From NCBI RefSeq assembly GCF_001936475.1, contig NZ_MSPQ01000003.1:242061-306060 (forward strand): DNA of 64,000 nucleotides, in the 5' to 3' direction. Source of the stretch: Algoriphagus marinus. Lineage in GTDB: Bacteria; Bacteroidota; Bacteroidia; Cytophagales; Cyclobacteriaceae. Below, piece after piece: positions 37,470 to 47,169 of this stretch (position 1 is the stretch's first letter; each line of letters begins with the position of its first letter). Position numbers and translations under genes: made by a program. The notes beneath the pieces are model-generated. The model was not told the DNA's origin and did not search any database. It was given only the letters and a program-made list of their open reading frames with translations.

Positions 37470-38189
37470 ATGACCGAATTGTGTATTCAAATAAAACTTG
37501 CGCTTCAAGAAAAAGGAATTCCGGAGAAAGCAGCTTTCTTTCCCCGATTTTTTAAGGCTATGCCCGGTGAATATGGAGAAGGAGATATGTTTTTAGGAGT
37601 TGTCGTACCCGAGCAGCGAAAAATTGCAAAGTCTTGCTACTCAGAAATCACCCTAGAAGAAATCACAGAATTGCTTCTAGATCCTTATCACGAAGTCCGA
37701 TTGACTGCTTTGTTTATGTTGGTCTATCGGTATCAAAAAGCCAAAACTGAGGAAACACAACAGAAATTGGTGGATTTTTATCTTAACCATATGGAGTTTA
37801 TCAACAACTGGGATTTGGTTGATACCACTTGTCATCCCATTCTTGGGCACTTTTATTTTAGGAGAGACAAGATGCTCTTTTATGATTTAGCAAAATCCGG
37901 GAATCTTTGGAAGCAGCGTATTGCAATGATCTCTTCCCTCTATTGGATTAAAAGAGGCGAATTTGGAGATGCACTAAACCTTGCAGAAATTTTAATAAGC
38001 CATCCACATGATTTGATCCATAAAGCAGTAGGTTGGATGTTGCGAGAAATCGGAAAAATGAATCAAGAAGTTGAACTTGAATTCCTTCGGAAATATTCCA
38101 AAATTATGCCTCGAACAGCACTTCGCTATTCGATTGAGAAGTTTGATCAAAATCTCCGGCTCCAAATTTTAAAGGGGGAAGTATTCTAG
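37470..38189 (+). CDS. AlkD-like DNA alkylation repair protein
   Basis: HEAT-repeat DNA glycosylase family that removes alkylated bases. The 239-residue all-helical protein carries FFKAMPGEYGEGDMFLGVVVPEQRKIAK near the N-terminus (described in part: PGEYGEGDMFLGV), NNWDLVDTTCHPILG near residue 112 and IKRGEFGDAL, which are typical AlkD landmarks. The N-W-D-L-V-D segment includes the Asp that contacts the lesion in Bacillus AlkD. It is monocistronic. Activity against a specific lesion is inferred only. Confidence 0.88.
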   Translation: MTELCIQIKLALQEKGIPEKAAFFPRFFKAMPGEYGEGDMFLGVVVPEQRKIAKSCYSEITLEEITELLLDPYHEVRLTALFMLVYRYQKAKTEETQQKLVDFYLNHMEFINNWDLVDTTCHPILGHFYFRRDKMLFYDLAKSGNLWKQRIAMISSLYWIKRGEFGDALNLAEILISHPHDLIHKAVGWMLREIGKMNQEVELEFLRKYSKIMPRTALRYSIEKFDQNLRLQILKGEVF

Positions 38190-38241
38190 TTTTCTCCCTA
38201 ATTAAAGTCTGTATCTTTATTTTCTTAAAAATTTAAATTCC

Positions 38242-39753
38242 ATGAAACGAGTCTTACTCTCATTATCAATTTTTTTCATCAGTCAAATAGCCTTTTCTCA
38301 GGAAGAGAAAGTAGTTGAAAAATCGGAAATCCCAGCTCCAAAAAGCTATGAACAGAGCCACACGGGTACCTTTGGAGGGGTTAAACTCTCTTATAAATCT
38401 GTGGTCGGCGAAACTCATCTCAAGAATAGTAAGGGTGAGGTGATTGGCTCCCTTTGGAGTACTTCTTACTTGAGGGATGGAATGGACGAGACGAATCGCC
38501 CAGTGCTCTTCATATTTAACGGTGGTCCCGGTTCGGCATCAGTTTGGCTTCACATGGGATTTTTTGGTCCCAAAGTAGTAAAGACAGGAGATGATCCTGG
38601 TATTGATGATGGAGCTGCACCATATCGTTTTGTGGACAATCCTCAAGCGCTGCTGGACATCACGGATTTGGTTTTTATTGATCCGATAGGAACAGGCTTT
38701 TCAAAGGCGATTGGAGTTGGAGAAAACAAGGATTTTTGGGGTTTGAATGAGGACGCAGAATCGATTTCACAGTTTATTAGAATTTGGGTGACCAAGCATG
38801 GAAGATGGCAAGCCCCCAAATTTATTGCCGGAGAAAGCTTTGGGACAACCCGAGCTGCAAAAATCGCTGAGGTCTTGGAAGGTGGAGGACAAACTATGGC
38901 CTTGAATGGGATAGTGTTGATTTCCCAAGCTCTTGACTATGCGGGGTCATCTTCTTGGCCAGATAACCTTACCTCTTTCTTTACCTATCTTCCCTCTATG
39001 GCAGTCACCGCTCAGTACCATGGTAAAGCTGGATTGGATAAGAGTTTGAAGGAATTTGTACAAGAGGCGAGAGAGTTTGCATATGGTGAATATTTAGAAG
39101 CTTTATTTTTAGGTGAAAAACAAACGATAGCCCAAAAAGAAGCAATTGCTGAAAAGCTGGCATATTTCACCGGACTGGATCGAAATTATATTCTTCAATC
39201 CAATAATCAGATTTTGATGCATCGCTTCAAGAAGGAATTACTTCGTGATCAAGGAAAAGCGATTGGGACTTTGGATGGAAGATATTTTGCAACCGAAACA
39301 GACAAATCCGCAGAAGGACCTGTGCTTGGTGATGCAAGTAGTTTTATGACGGATGCAGCTTATACCGCAGTTTTTCAGAATTATTTACGAAAAGACCTTA
39401 AAGTAGAACTTGACGAGCCTTATTTTGGATCCGCTGAAGGAATGGGCGGGTCTTGGAATTGGAAGCCTGTACCGGATGGGGCTTATTGGGAACCAAGCTA
39501 TGTAAGTACTGCCAGATCTTTGAGTGAGGCAATGCATCGGAATACTGCAATGAAAGTTATGGTAGCAAATGGCTATTACGATCTTATTACGCCATTTTTT
39601 GATTCGGAATTTACTTTTGCCAGACATGATTTTCCCCAAGACCGGATTGCTATGAAATATTACGAAGCTGGTCATATGATGTATAATCGCCAAGGGGATT
39701 TCGATGCCTTATCAAATGATATTCGAGATTTCATTTCAAATTTGATCAAGTAA
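38242..39753 (+). CDS. S10 family serine carboxypeptidase-like protein
   Basis: Secreted alpha/beta-hydrolase peptidase of 503 residues. A signal peptide ends at QIAFSQ. Conserved blocks are FNGGPGSASVWLHMGFFGP (oxyanion region), DPIGTGFS, the nucleophile Ser in GESFGTTRAAKIAE near residue 210, Asp in VMVANGYYDLITPFF, and His in YEAGHMMYN near residue 480. Bacterial S10 members process peptides in the periplasm. It is monocistronic and adds to the two other secreted peptidases in this window. Confidence 0.92.
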   Translation: MKRVLLSLSIFFISQIAFSQEEKVVEKSEIPAPKSYEQSHTGTFGGVKLSYKSVVGETHLKNSKGEVIGSLWSTSYLRDGMDETNRPVLFIFNGGPGSASVWLHMGFFGPKVVKTGDDPGIDDGAAPYRFVDNPQALLDITDLVFIDPIGTGFSKAIGVGENKDFWGLNEDAESISQFIRIWVTKHGRWQAPKFIAGESFGTTRAAKIAEVLEGGGQTMALNGIVLISQALDYAGSSSWPDNLTSFFTYLPSMAVTAQYHGKAGLDKSLKEFVQEAREFAYGEYLEALFLGEKQTIAQKEAIAEKLAYFTGLDRNYILQSNNQILMHRFKKELLRDQGKAIGTLDGRYFATETDKSAEGPVLGDASSFMTDAAYTAVFQNYLRKDLKVELDEPYFGSAEGMGGSWNWKPVPDGAYWEPSYVSTARSLSEAMHRNTAMKVMVANGYYDLITPFFDSEFTFARHDFPQDRIAMKYYEAGHMMYNRQGDFDALSNDIRDFISNLIK

Positions 39754-39823
39754 ATTGTTTCAAAGTCAGTGAACTTTACGAACTCCAAATCCTATTTGTA
39801 TTAAAGAATAAAATTTAAAAATC

Positions 39824-40426
39824 ATGCAAAAACCCGATTTCAATATCGAAGAAGTCAATAAAATCATCCGTGGACGAAGGTCTATGTTTGTTGCTCAGTT
39901 TAAAGAAAATGATCCTGTAGATGATTCCATCATAGAAGAAATGCTTGAGAATGCGCGATGGGCACCGACTCATAAGCTTACCCAGCCATGGCAATTCATT
40001 GTCTATACTGGTGAAGGATTGAAGACATTTGGCAAATATCAAGCGGAGATGTACAAGATGCGTGCTGAGAAAAATGGAACCCCGTTTTTGGAAGGTACTT
40101 ATCAGAAATTTTTGGATAACCCTCAAAAAGCATCTCACGTGATTGCAATTTTGATGAAAAGATCAGAAGGTATTCCTTTGATGGAAGAAATTTCAGCTAC
40201 TGCTATGGCGGTTCAAAATATGTATTTGACAGCTTCTGCACATGGACTTGCAGCCTATTGGGGAACCGGTGGACCGACTTTCTGGCCAGAAGCAAGGGAA
40301 GATTTTGGGTTGGAAGGTGAAGATATCCTTATGGGATTCTTCTATGTGGCTAAACCAGCAACCGAAAATTGGCCAGAAGGCAAAAGAGATTCCTTGGATG
40401 AAAAAGTGGCTTGGATTAGAGAATAA
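39824..40426 (+). CDS. Nitroreductase family protein
   Basis: FMN-dependent NAD(P)H oxidoreductase of 200 residues. The N-terminus has IIRGRRSMFVAQF (FMN phosphate contacts, R-R-S), ARWAPTHKLTQPWQFIVYTG (the A-P-T/S-x-x-x-x-Q-P-W block), and near residue 125 ATAMAVQNMYLTASAHGLAA. The C-terminus contains GFFYVAKP. It resembles the YdjA-like short nitroreductases. The natural substrate is unknown. A perfect bidirectional terminator follows. Confidence 0.9.
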   Translation: MQKPDFNIEEVNKIIRGRRSMFVAQFKENDPVDDSIIEEMLENARWAPTHKLTQPWQFIVYTGEGLKTFGKYQAEMYKMRAEKNGTPFLEGTYQKFLDNPQKASHVIAILMKRSEGIPLMEEISATAMAVQNMYLTASAHGLAAYWGTGGPTFWPEAREDFGLEGEDILMGFFYVAKPATENWPEGKRDSLDEKVAWIRE

Positions 40427-40440
40427 TTCAATTGCTGATA

Positions 40441-40471
40441 AAAAAAGCGACGATTAATCGTCGCTTTTTTT
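40441..40471. terminator. Bidirectional terminator (perfect palindrome)
   Basis: AAAAAAGCGACGATT pairs with AATCGTCGCTTTTTT with essentially no loop. It serves the nitroreductase and the convergent DinB gene. Confidence 0.9.
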
Positions 40472-40485
40472 ATGGAATTAGGAAT

Positions 40486-41016
40486 TTAGAAACCGACAAA
40501 TGCTGGTGGCTCTACACCATTTGATCTAAGGTAAGCAATCGCCGCTCCTCTATGGTGAGTGGAGTGATCCATTAAAAGGGCCATTACTTGATTTCTGGAA
40601 ACTTGATTTCCAAATACATCTTGTGTCTCTTTTCCTTGTTCAGGAGTTATAGCAGCCATTGCCTTTGTTCCATAATCATAGCATTTAGCAACATAGGCTG
40701 ATAATTCTGCTTTGGATGCAGTCGCAAGATCAATTGTGAAATCAGGTTGACCTCCCATTAAATAGCCTTGGGAAATTCCAACAATAGCAGATCCTATATG
40801 GTGGATTTGCTCTTTGAAGGACATTGCAGCAGGATCAGTTTTATAATCCATGCCTGAATCCGGCATTTTATCCAAAACATCCAACGTAAACTGCTTACTG
40901 TTTTTCCACTTGCTCATGAATTCTTCCTTAGAAGTTTGAGCCATTACTTGGGTACTTACTAAAAAGTAAATGCCCAATAAAATACTACCTGTAATAATTT
41001 TTGCTAGCCTTTTCAT
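40486..41016 (-). CDS. DinB family protein with signal peptide
   Basis: A 176-residue exported DinB/YfiT-type four-helix protein. The signal peptide ends at QVMAQ. The metal-ligand His residues of the fold are seen in EQIHHIGSAIVG near residue 70 and in MDHSTHHRGAAIAYLRSNG near the C-terminus. The family includes thiol-dependent transferases and stress proteins. The ATG at 41016 is chosen because the signal peptide begins there. It is divergent from gldD. Confidence 0.88.
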   Translation of the reverse strand: MKRLAKIITGSILLGIYFLVSTQVMAQTSKEEFMSKWKNSKQFTLDVLDKMPDSGMDYKTDPAAMSFKEQIHHIGSAIVGISQGYLMGGQPDFTIDLATASKAELSAYVAKCYDYGTKAMAAITPEQGKETQDVFGNQVSRNQVMALLMDHSTHHRGAAIAYLRSNGVEPPAFVGF

Positions 41017-41092
41017 TACTTGTTGGGGTTTGTTTGATGTTAAAAATCCATTATTCTCAAGTGAAATCAAATCGATTGTCTAATTTTAAATC

Positions 41093-41668
41093 ATGAGAAA
41101 AACTTTTTCCTTGGTTTTGTGTGTCCTTTTGTTGGCTTCCTGCGATCAAAATTATTTACCAAAACCACCTGGGTATAATCGAATAGATTTGCCCCAACAT
41201 CAATTTGTGAAACTTGAGGAGGGTTACCCTTACTCCTTAGAATACTCAGAATCTTCGCAAGTGGAGAAAGACTCATTTAACCTGAATGAAGACACTTGGA
41301 TAAACTTAAACTATGTCGATTTCGGAGCGAAAGTTCATTTGACTTATAAAAAAATAGATGGTGAAAATGTCAATTTCAAAATGCTTTCTGAAGATGCTTT
41401 TCGATTAACGGCAAAGCATCAAAAAAAGGCTTATGGGATCGAAGAAGCCATTTTAGTTACTCCGCAAGGATATTCTGGAGTAGTTGCAGAGCTGGAGGGT
41501 GAAGTGCCTACTCAGTTTCAGTTTTTTGTAACAGACTCAACCCATCATTTTTTGAGAGGAGCACTTTATTTTAATACTGCGCTGAAGAATGATTCGCTTG
41601 CCCCTGTAATAGAATACATCAAGGTGGACATGGCCCACCTGATGAATTCTGTCAAGTTTTTAGATTAA
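41093..41668 (+). CDS. gldD: Gliding motility lipoprotein GldD
   Basis: A 191-residue lipoprotein required for gliding and type IX secretion in Flavobacterium. It has a lipobox region LLLASC near residue 17 and the characteristic N-terminal block NYLPKPPGYNRIDLP. PYSLEYSESSQVEKDS follows, with a body ending in DMAHLMNSVKFLD. Length fits GldD. The usual neighbours (mutY, ssb, gldE) are absent. Its last four bases overlap the end of the convergent symporter gene. Confidence 0.9.
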   Translation: MRKTFSLVLCVLLLASCDQNYLPKPPGYNRIDLPQHQFVKLEEGYPYSLEYSESSQVEKDSFNLNEDTWINLNYVDFGAKVHLTYKKIDGENVNFKMLSEDAFRLTAKHQKKAYGIEEAILVTPQGYSGVVAELEGEVPTQFQFFVTDSTHHFLRGALYFNTALKNDSLAPVIEYIKVDMAHLMNSVKFLD

Positions 41669-43440
41669 TTCAGGTTTTTCCAAGAGCGGATAATTACGGC
41701 ACCTCCGACGAGCGCAATCGCTCCAGCGATAAATCCACCAAGCATATTCCCATATAGAAAGAACCCTGTGGAAAATAATGCTGCATAAACCATCGCTGAA
41801 CCTACCATCATCAATCCAATTTCTTTTGGAAGTTGACCAATGGTCTGTTTTTCGTTTGGATAACGATCTAATACTTTTTTCCAGCCAAATGCTGCTGGAG
41901 TTACTTTTCGATAGAAACTCAATAAGACTTCATCTTTTTCAGGTTGAGTAATGAACGTAACCAATAGCCATCCAACAGTAGTAATAGACACACTATAAAT
42001 CAGCTTGAGATAAGCTTGATTTTCAGGGATTAAAATCCAGTTTACTTTAGGGTTGATCACTTCAAAGAAAATAGCGACTACAAAGGAAATAGCCATTGCT
42101 GAAATCTCGGTGTATGCGTTGATTCTCCACCAAAACCATCTTAGGATAAAGATCAATCCAGTTCCAGCTCCGATTTGAAGTAAAATATTAAAGGCATCCA
42201 AAGCACTGGAAAGTGCTAAAGCGAGAACTGCCGATAGGGCCATCAAGCCAACGGTGGAAATTCTACCCACAGCTACTAATTCTTTGTCTGAAGCTTCAGG
42301 TTTTAAAAATCGTAAATAGAAATCATTTACAATGTAGGAGGAACCCCAGTTCAGGTGTGTTGAAAGTGTAGACATCACCGCTGCAATTAGTGAGGCTAGC
42401 ACAATCCCAATTAATCCTGTGGGAAGGAAAGTTAACATGGCAGAATAGGCCAAATCATCTCCAAGTTTATCCACAGGGATATTTGGAAAAGCAGCAGAGA
42501 TATCAGACACATTTGGAAATACAATTAAAGAAGCTAATGCGATCAAAATCCACGGCCAAGGTCTCAATGCATAATGGGCGATATTGAAAAACAAAGTAGC
42601 TCCAATGGCATTTTTCTCATCCTTGGCAGATAGCATTCGTTGGGCAATGTATCCTCCTCCTCCCGGCTCAGCTCCTGGGTACCAGGTAGCCCACCACTGG
42701 ATTGCAATTGGCATCAAAAACAAGGGGATATAAGCATTAGGATCGGAGAAATCAGGAAGGAAATCGAGCTTTCCAGCTACATTCTCATGAGTCAAGAGGT
42801 TATTCAAAGAACCAATTTGAGGAAGATCAAGAATGTAATATGCAGCCCCAAAAGCGCCTATCATTGCGATAAAGAATTGAAAGAAATCGGTAAGTAAAAC
42901 TCCTTTTAGACCCCCAAGTGAACTGTATACCACTGTGACAATTGAGGCGATAAGTAAAGTCTGAATAGGACTCAGGCCAAGCATTACGCCTCCAATTTTG
43001 ATTGCAGCGAGTGAAACAGTCGCCATAATCACGACATTAAAGAATACTCCTAAGTAAATTGCCCGGAAAGCTCTCAAAAATGCTGCGCCCTTACCAGAAT
43101 AGCGAAGCTCATAGAACTCCAGATCGGTGGTAACCTCAGATCTTCTCCAAAGCTTCGCGTACACAAAAACTGTTAACATTCCAGTTAATAGAAATGCCCA
43201 CCAGGCCCAGTTGCCTGCTACTCCGTTCTTTCGAACGATATCCGTGACCAAATTAGGAGTGTCGGCAGAAAATGTGGTTGCAACCATCGAAACACCCAAG
43301 AGCCACCAAGGCATATTTCTGCCAGATAAGAAAAACTCTTTTGCAGATGTTCCTGCCTTTCTTGAAGTGAAAACTCCGATCAGCAAGGAGATGACAAAGA
43401 AGGCGAAAATTATCGCCCAGTCAATTCCGGTAACATTCAT
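41665..43440 (-). CDS. Sodium:solute symporter (SSS family)
   Basis: A 591-residue membrane protein with about 14 helices. It starts WAIIFAFFVISLLIGVFTSR and has LSGRNMPWWLLGVSMVATTF and FSADTPNLVTDIVRKNG, the SGLT-like N-terminal signature with the Na+-site Ser/Thr, and GLKGVLLTDFFQF near residue 180. Substrate is not evident. A sugar-kinase-like gene (NahK-like) lies divergent to it, so a sugar or amino sugar is a reasonable guess. Confidence 0.92.
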   Translation of the reverse strand: MNVTGIDWAIIFAFFVISLLIGVFTSRKAGTSAKEFFLSGRNMPWWLLGVSMVATTFSADTPNLVTDIVRKNGVAGNWAWWAFLLTGMLTVFVYAKLWRRSEVTTDLEFYELRYSGKGAAFLRAFRAIYLGVFFNVVIMATVSLAAIKIGGVMLGLSPIQTLLIASIVTVVYSSLGGLKGVLLTDFFQFFIAMIGAFGAAYYILDLPQIGSLNNLLTHENVAGKLDFLPDFSDPNAYIPLFLMPIAIQWWATWYPGAEPGGGGYIAQRMLSAKDEKNAIGATLFFNIAHYALRPWPWILIALASLIVFPNVSDISAAFPNIPVDKLGDDLAYSAMLTFLPTGLIGIVLASLIAAVMSTLSTHLNWGSSYIVNDFYLRFLKPEASDKELVAVGRISTVGLMALSAVLALALSSALDAFNILLQIGAGTGLIFILRWFWWRINAYTEISAMAISFVVAIFFEVINPKVNWILIPENQAYLKLIYSVSITTVGWLLVTFITQPEKDEVLLSFYRKVTPAAFGWKKVLDRYPNEKQTIGQLPKEIGLMMVGSAMVYAALFSTGFFLYGNMLGGFIAGAIALVGGAVIIRSWKNLN

Positions 43441-43698
43441 AGGATGGTGGGTTTATTTTGGTGTTTCAATTAACAAAAAAATAGCTAATTGTCTTTTAAC
43501 TTATTTAATAAATTCTAAAAACTTTCTGAAAAACTATAGGCCTGACAATATTCCTGTAGTATTTGTGTCTTTTTAACCTGATTCTGGTTCCTTGATTTTC
43601 TTTCAATTCATAAAATACATTGGCTACTTCGAATATTTGTTTTTTAATAATCCCAGATTTAATTTCTACCATTTTTAAAAATCTCAGTAGTTTTGACC

Positions 43699-44775
43699 AT
43701 GAATCGACAGGACATTCTTGAGTTGCTTAGGCAATATCACTTTGAGGAATTGGAAGTGTTTAGCTTCCAAAAGTTTGGTGCCGGTCTGATTCATCAGACA
43801 TTTTTTATCGAGATCGGAAAGCGGGAATTTATCCTTCAAGGCTTCAATTCAAATGTATTTAAGCATCCGGATCGAATCGAAAAAAATCTTTCGGTATTAA
43901 GTAAATCAGGTGATCTGACTCAGTTGCCATTTCAAATTCCCTTGCCAATCCTAAATCGAAAAGGTACAGGCATGGTAGAGTTTCAAGGAAAGCTTTACAG
44001 GTTGTTTGACTTTGTAGAAGGAAAAACCTTGCAGCAAATCAATGATCTAAGTCAGGCAAAAAAGGCTGCTGAAGCTTATGCCCTTTTTTCCAAATGGGCG
44101 GATTCATTTTCGTTGAATCAGTTTGAGGAAACCATCCCAAACTTTCACCGACTCGATCTTCGATTCCAAAGATTGGAGGAAGTAGCAAAATCAGCCAAAA
44201 ATCTGAATCCCGAGGAACAGGAGATTCTGGATTTTTACATCAACCAGAATGAATTAGTAAAGGAGTATCTTCAAATCACTGCTCAAATTCCAGAACGTCT
44301 CACACACAACGATACCAAAATTAATAACCTGATTTTCTCCTCTGATCTTGCAAAAGTAGCCGCAGTAATAGATCTCGATACGATCATGCCAGGCTATTTA
44401 CTCTATGATTTTGGGGATTTAGTCCGGACGGTGGCAAGTGCAGAAGAGGAGACCAGTCAAGCTTGGGAGAATCAAAAAGTAGTCCTTTCGGTTTTTGAAA
44501 AACTTCTAGAAGGCTACTGGGCAGGAGCCGCTGATTTGATTACTAAAATAGAGGCTGAATCATTACTGATAGGGGGTGAAGTGATGACCTGTTTGATGGG
44601 TGTTCGTTTTTTTACGGACCATTTGGAGGGTAATGTTTATTACAATGTAGATTATCAGGAACAGAATTTACACCGTGCAAAAAATCAAATGATCTTGCTT
44701 AAAAGTCTTCAGGCTAATCGGGGTGAAATAAAAAAGGTGTTTTCGGAAATCACCGGAATTCAAATTGATTCTTGA
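43699..44775 (+). CDS. Phosphotransferase family protein (NahK-like)
   Basis: APH-fold small-molecule kinase of 358 residues. The N-terminal lobe has FGAGLIHQTFFIE and FILQGFNSNVFKHPDRIEKN. The catalytic loop is LTHNDTKINNLIF near residue 205, and the metal motif is VIDLDTIMPGYLLYDFGDLV. The pattern L-Q-x-x-N...VF and H-N-D-T-K-x-N-N is close to N-acetylhexosamine 1-kinases. ATG at 43699 is preferred over TTG at 43693. A TAGTTTTG box ends four bases before the start, which would make the mRNA nearly leaderless. Confidence 0.82.
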   Translation: MNRQDILELLRQYHFEELEVFSFQKFGAGLIHQTFFIEIGKREFILQGFNSNVFKHPDRIEKNLSVLSKSGDLTQLPFQIPLPILNRKGTGMVEFQGKLYRLFDFVEGKTLQQINDLSQAKKAAEAYALFSKWADSFSLNQFEETIPNFHRLDLRFQRLEEVAKSAKNLNPEEQEILDFYINQNELVKEYLQITAQIPERLTHNDTKINNLIFSSDLAKVAAVIDLDTIMPGYLLYDFGDLVRTVASAEEETSQAWENQKVVLSVFEKLLEGYWAGAADLITKIEAESLLIGGEVMTCLMGVRFFTDHLEGNVYYNVDYQEQNLHRAKNQMILLKSLQANRGEIKKVFSEITGIQIDS

Positions 44776-44847
44776 CAATTCAGGTCATTTCTATTGCCTA
44801 TTGTCCATACTGGGTTTAATTTGCTTATTCCCCAAAAATAAATCTCC

Positions 44848-46941
44848 TTGGCTGGTTTTTTTGATACCAAAATAGAATTTCTCAAAGGTGTCGGTCCGCA
44901 AAAAGCGGCACTGATCAATAAGGAGTTGAATATCTTCACCTATGGGGAACTCCTGCAGCATTATCCTTTTCGCTACGAGGATCGGACTAAGTTTTGGAAA
45001 ATCCGGGAGCTCTCAGCAGACTTAGAAAACGTCCAAATCATTGCCAAGATCAAGAAAGTGGAGCTTGTCTCCATGGGAAACAAAAATCGATTGGTAGCCC
45101 ATGTAGCGGATGAAACCGGAGAAATGGAATTGACTTGGTTTAAAGGGATTCAATGGGTTCAGAAAAAACTACCTGTTGGAGCAGTTTTTATTTTCTTGGG
45201 AAAGCCAGCCCTTTTCGGTAGGAAATGGAGTATTGCCCATCCAGAAATGGAGCCAGTGACTGCAGCGAATGAGCATCGAAATAATTTCCAACCGGTTTAT
45301 TCGACAACGGAGAAACTTCGAAATCGGTTTTTGGATTCCCGAGGGATTTCCAAAATCATGGAGGGACTTGTTCAGGGAAGTTTACCACATATTCAAGAGA
45401 CCATTCCTGACTCGATTCGAGAACAATATCAATTGATCGGAAGGCAAGAGTCGATCAGACAAATTCATTTTCCTTCTGAGCCAAATCTGCTTCAGCGGGC
45501 TAGAAAGCGACTGAAATTTGAAGAGTTTTTTTACTTGCAGCTGCGGCTTCTGAAGATGAAGGTCACCCGAACTGAAAAGTATCGTGGCCAAATCTTGGGA
45601 AACACGGAGTTGCTAACTGAATTTTACAATAATCACATTCCCTTCGAACTGACCAATGCCCAAAAGCGCGTGATCCGAGAATCCTTTATGGATATGAAAT
45701 CCGGGAAGCAGATGAATCGCCTGATCCAAGGTGATGTGGGTTCTGGGAAAACCATGGTGGCGTTTATTTGTGCCTTGATTGCAATCAGTTCCGGAGCTCA
45801 GACTTGTTTGATGGCTCCAACGGAGATCCTAGCGAATCAACATTATGAAGGATTGAAAGAATATGCCGACATGATGGGTATTAAGATCGCTTTGCTGACA
45901 GGCTCTTCAAAAAAAGCCCAGCGTCGAGTGATTCATGAAGAATTACTTTCCGGCGAACTCAAAATTCTGATCGGAACTCATGCGCTGTTGGAGGATATTG
46001 TTCAGTTTCAAAATCTAGGTTTGGCAATCGTCGATGAGCAGCACCGATTTGGTGTAGCGCAGCGTGCTAAACTCTGGGCTAAGAATGAAACATTTATCCC
46101 ACATGTTTTGGTGATGACCGCCACGCCAATTCCAAGGACACTAGCGATGACACTTTATGGGGACTTGGATGTATCTGTGATAGATGAACTTCCGGCGGGA
46201 AGGAAGCCAATTCAGACAGTCCATCGCTATGATAAGGATCGCTTGAAGGTGTTTGGATTTATCAATGAGGAAATCAAAAAAGGAAGGCAAGTTTATATTG
46301 TATATCCACTGATTGAAGAGTCGGAGACATTGGATTTGAAAAATGTCATGGATGGGTATGAAAGTATTTCAAGAGCCTTTCCTAATTATCCTGTAAGTAT
46401 AGTCAACGGGAGTATGAAGGCCGATGCGAAAGACTACGAGATGCAGCGATTTGTCAAGGGCGAAACCAAAATCATGGTGGCAACAACCGTCATCGAGGTA
46501 GGTGTTAATGTACCAAATGCTTCGGTAATGATCATCGAAAATGCAGAGCGATTTGGATTGTCTCAGTTGCACCAACTGCGAGGAAGAGTAGGTAGAGGAG
46601 CAGAGCAGAGCTACTGCGTGCTGATGAGCAAATATGAGTTGTCCAAAGATTCGAGAGTTCGTTTAGATACGATGGTGCGAACTAATGACGGTTTTGAGAT
46701 AGCGGACGTGGATCTCAGGCTTCGAGGGCCTGGCGATTTGATGGGAACCCAGCAGAGTGGGATTACGGATTTATTGATTGCTGACTTGAGCAAAGATGCC
46801 CCAATTTTGACTTTGGCAAGAGATGCAGCTCAGCAAGTTTTAGCAAATGATCCTGATTTGAGTTTACCGGAAAACGCTTCAATTCTTAGGCAGATCAGAC
46901 AACAGAAAAAACATGCAGTGAATTGGAGTAGGATTTCTTAA
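44848..46941 (+). CDS. recG: ATP-dependent DNA helicase RecG
   Basis: Branch-migrating helicase that reverses stalled forks. The 697-residue protein has a wedge domain (residues about 1-160, IEFLKGVGPQKAALINKE), helicase motif I GDVGSGKTMVAF near residue 295, motif II IVDEQHRFGVAQR, motif III VMTATPIPRTLAMT, and motif VI HQLRGRVGRGAEQSYC. The C-terminal TRG-type region contains ADVDLRLRGPGDLMGTQQSG. The start is TTG at 44848, as the conserved N-terminus begins there and no ATG is close. Confidence 0.96.
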   Translation: MAGFFDTKIEFLKGVGPQKAALINKELNIFTYGELLQHYPFRYEDRTKFWKIRELSADLENVQIIAKIKKVELVSMGNKNRLVAHVADETGEMELTWFKGIQWVQKKLPVGAVFIFLGKPALFGRKWSIAHPEMEPVTAANEHRNNFQPVYSTTEKLRNRFLDSRGISKIMEGLVQGSLPHIQETIPDSIREQYQLIGRQESIRQIHFPSEPNLLQRARKRLKFEEFFYLQLRLLKMKVTRTEKYRGQILGNTELLTEFYNNHIPFELTNAQKRVIRESFMDMKSGKQMNRLIQGDVGSGKTMVAFICALIAISSGAQTCLMAPTEILANQHYEGLKEYADMMGIKIALLTGSSKKAQRRVIHEELLSGELKILIGTHALLEDIVQFQNLGLAIVDEQHRFGVAQRAKLWAKNETFIPHVLVMTATPIPRTLAMTLYGDLDVSVIDELPAGRKPIQTVHRYDKDRLKVFGFINEEIKKGRQVYIVYPLIEESETLDLKNVMDGYESISRAFPNYPVSIVNGSMKADAKDYEMQRFVKGETKIMVATTVIEVGVNVPNASVMIIENAERFGLSQLHQLRGRVGRGAEQSYCVLMSKYELSKDSRVRLDTMVRTNDGFEIADVDLRLRGPGDLMGTQQSGITDLLIADLSKDAPILTLARDAAQQVLANDPDLSLPENASILRQIRQQKKHAVNWSRIS

Positions 46942-46948
46942 CTAATTT

Positions 46949-46983
46949 AAGATTGCAAGATTTGAAAATTGAAAAATTTGATT
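46949..46983. repeat. Degenerate heptamer array (AAGATTG type)
   Basis: Units AAGATTG, CAAGATT, TGAAAAT, TGAAAAA and TTTGATT follow the recG stop at 7-base intervals. Low sequence conservation; the call depends on the similar arrays elsewhere. Confidence 0.4.
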
Positions 46984-46993
46984 GTCTGCAATG

Positions 46994-47098
46994 ATACCAG
47001 TAGATCAAAATAGCCTCGACTTCCCCCAACTTAACTTAAAACCTAACGTTCACCGAGCGAAGTCGAGGTGAACATCAGGAAAATTTGGTTACTGGTAT
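46994..47098. repeat. Nested inverted-repeat element, 105 bp
   Basis: Outer arms ATACCAGTA (46994-47002) and TACTGGTAT (47090-47098) are perfect. Inside, CCTCGACTTC (47014-47023) pairs with GAAGTCGAGG (47059-47068), and GTTCACC/GGTGAAC (47048-47073) forms an overlapping alternative hairpin. There is no ORF. It resembles a REP or miniature element; the GTTCACCGAGCGAAGTCGAG core looks like a common Bacteroidota intergenic palindrome. Confidence 0.65.
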
Positions 47099-47169
47099 GA
47101 AAGCGGATATAGACATTGAAAAATTTATGGAGTGTTGTTTGTATTCAGTCGCTTAGCTCCATTGAATTT

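Noticed and set aside
43127..43576. Plus-strand 149-codon frame over the symporter start
   Set aside because: Antisense to the symporter N-terminus and continues into AT-rich leader; no family resemblance.
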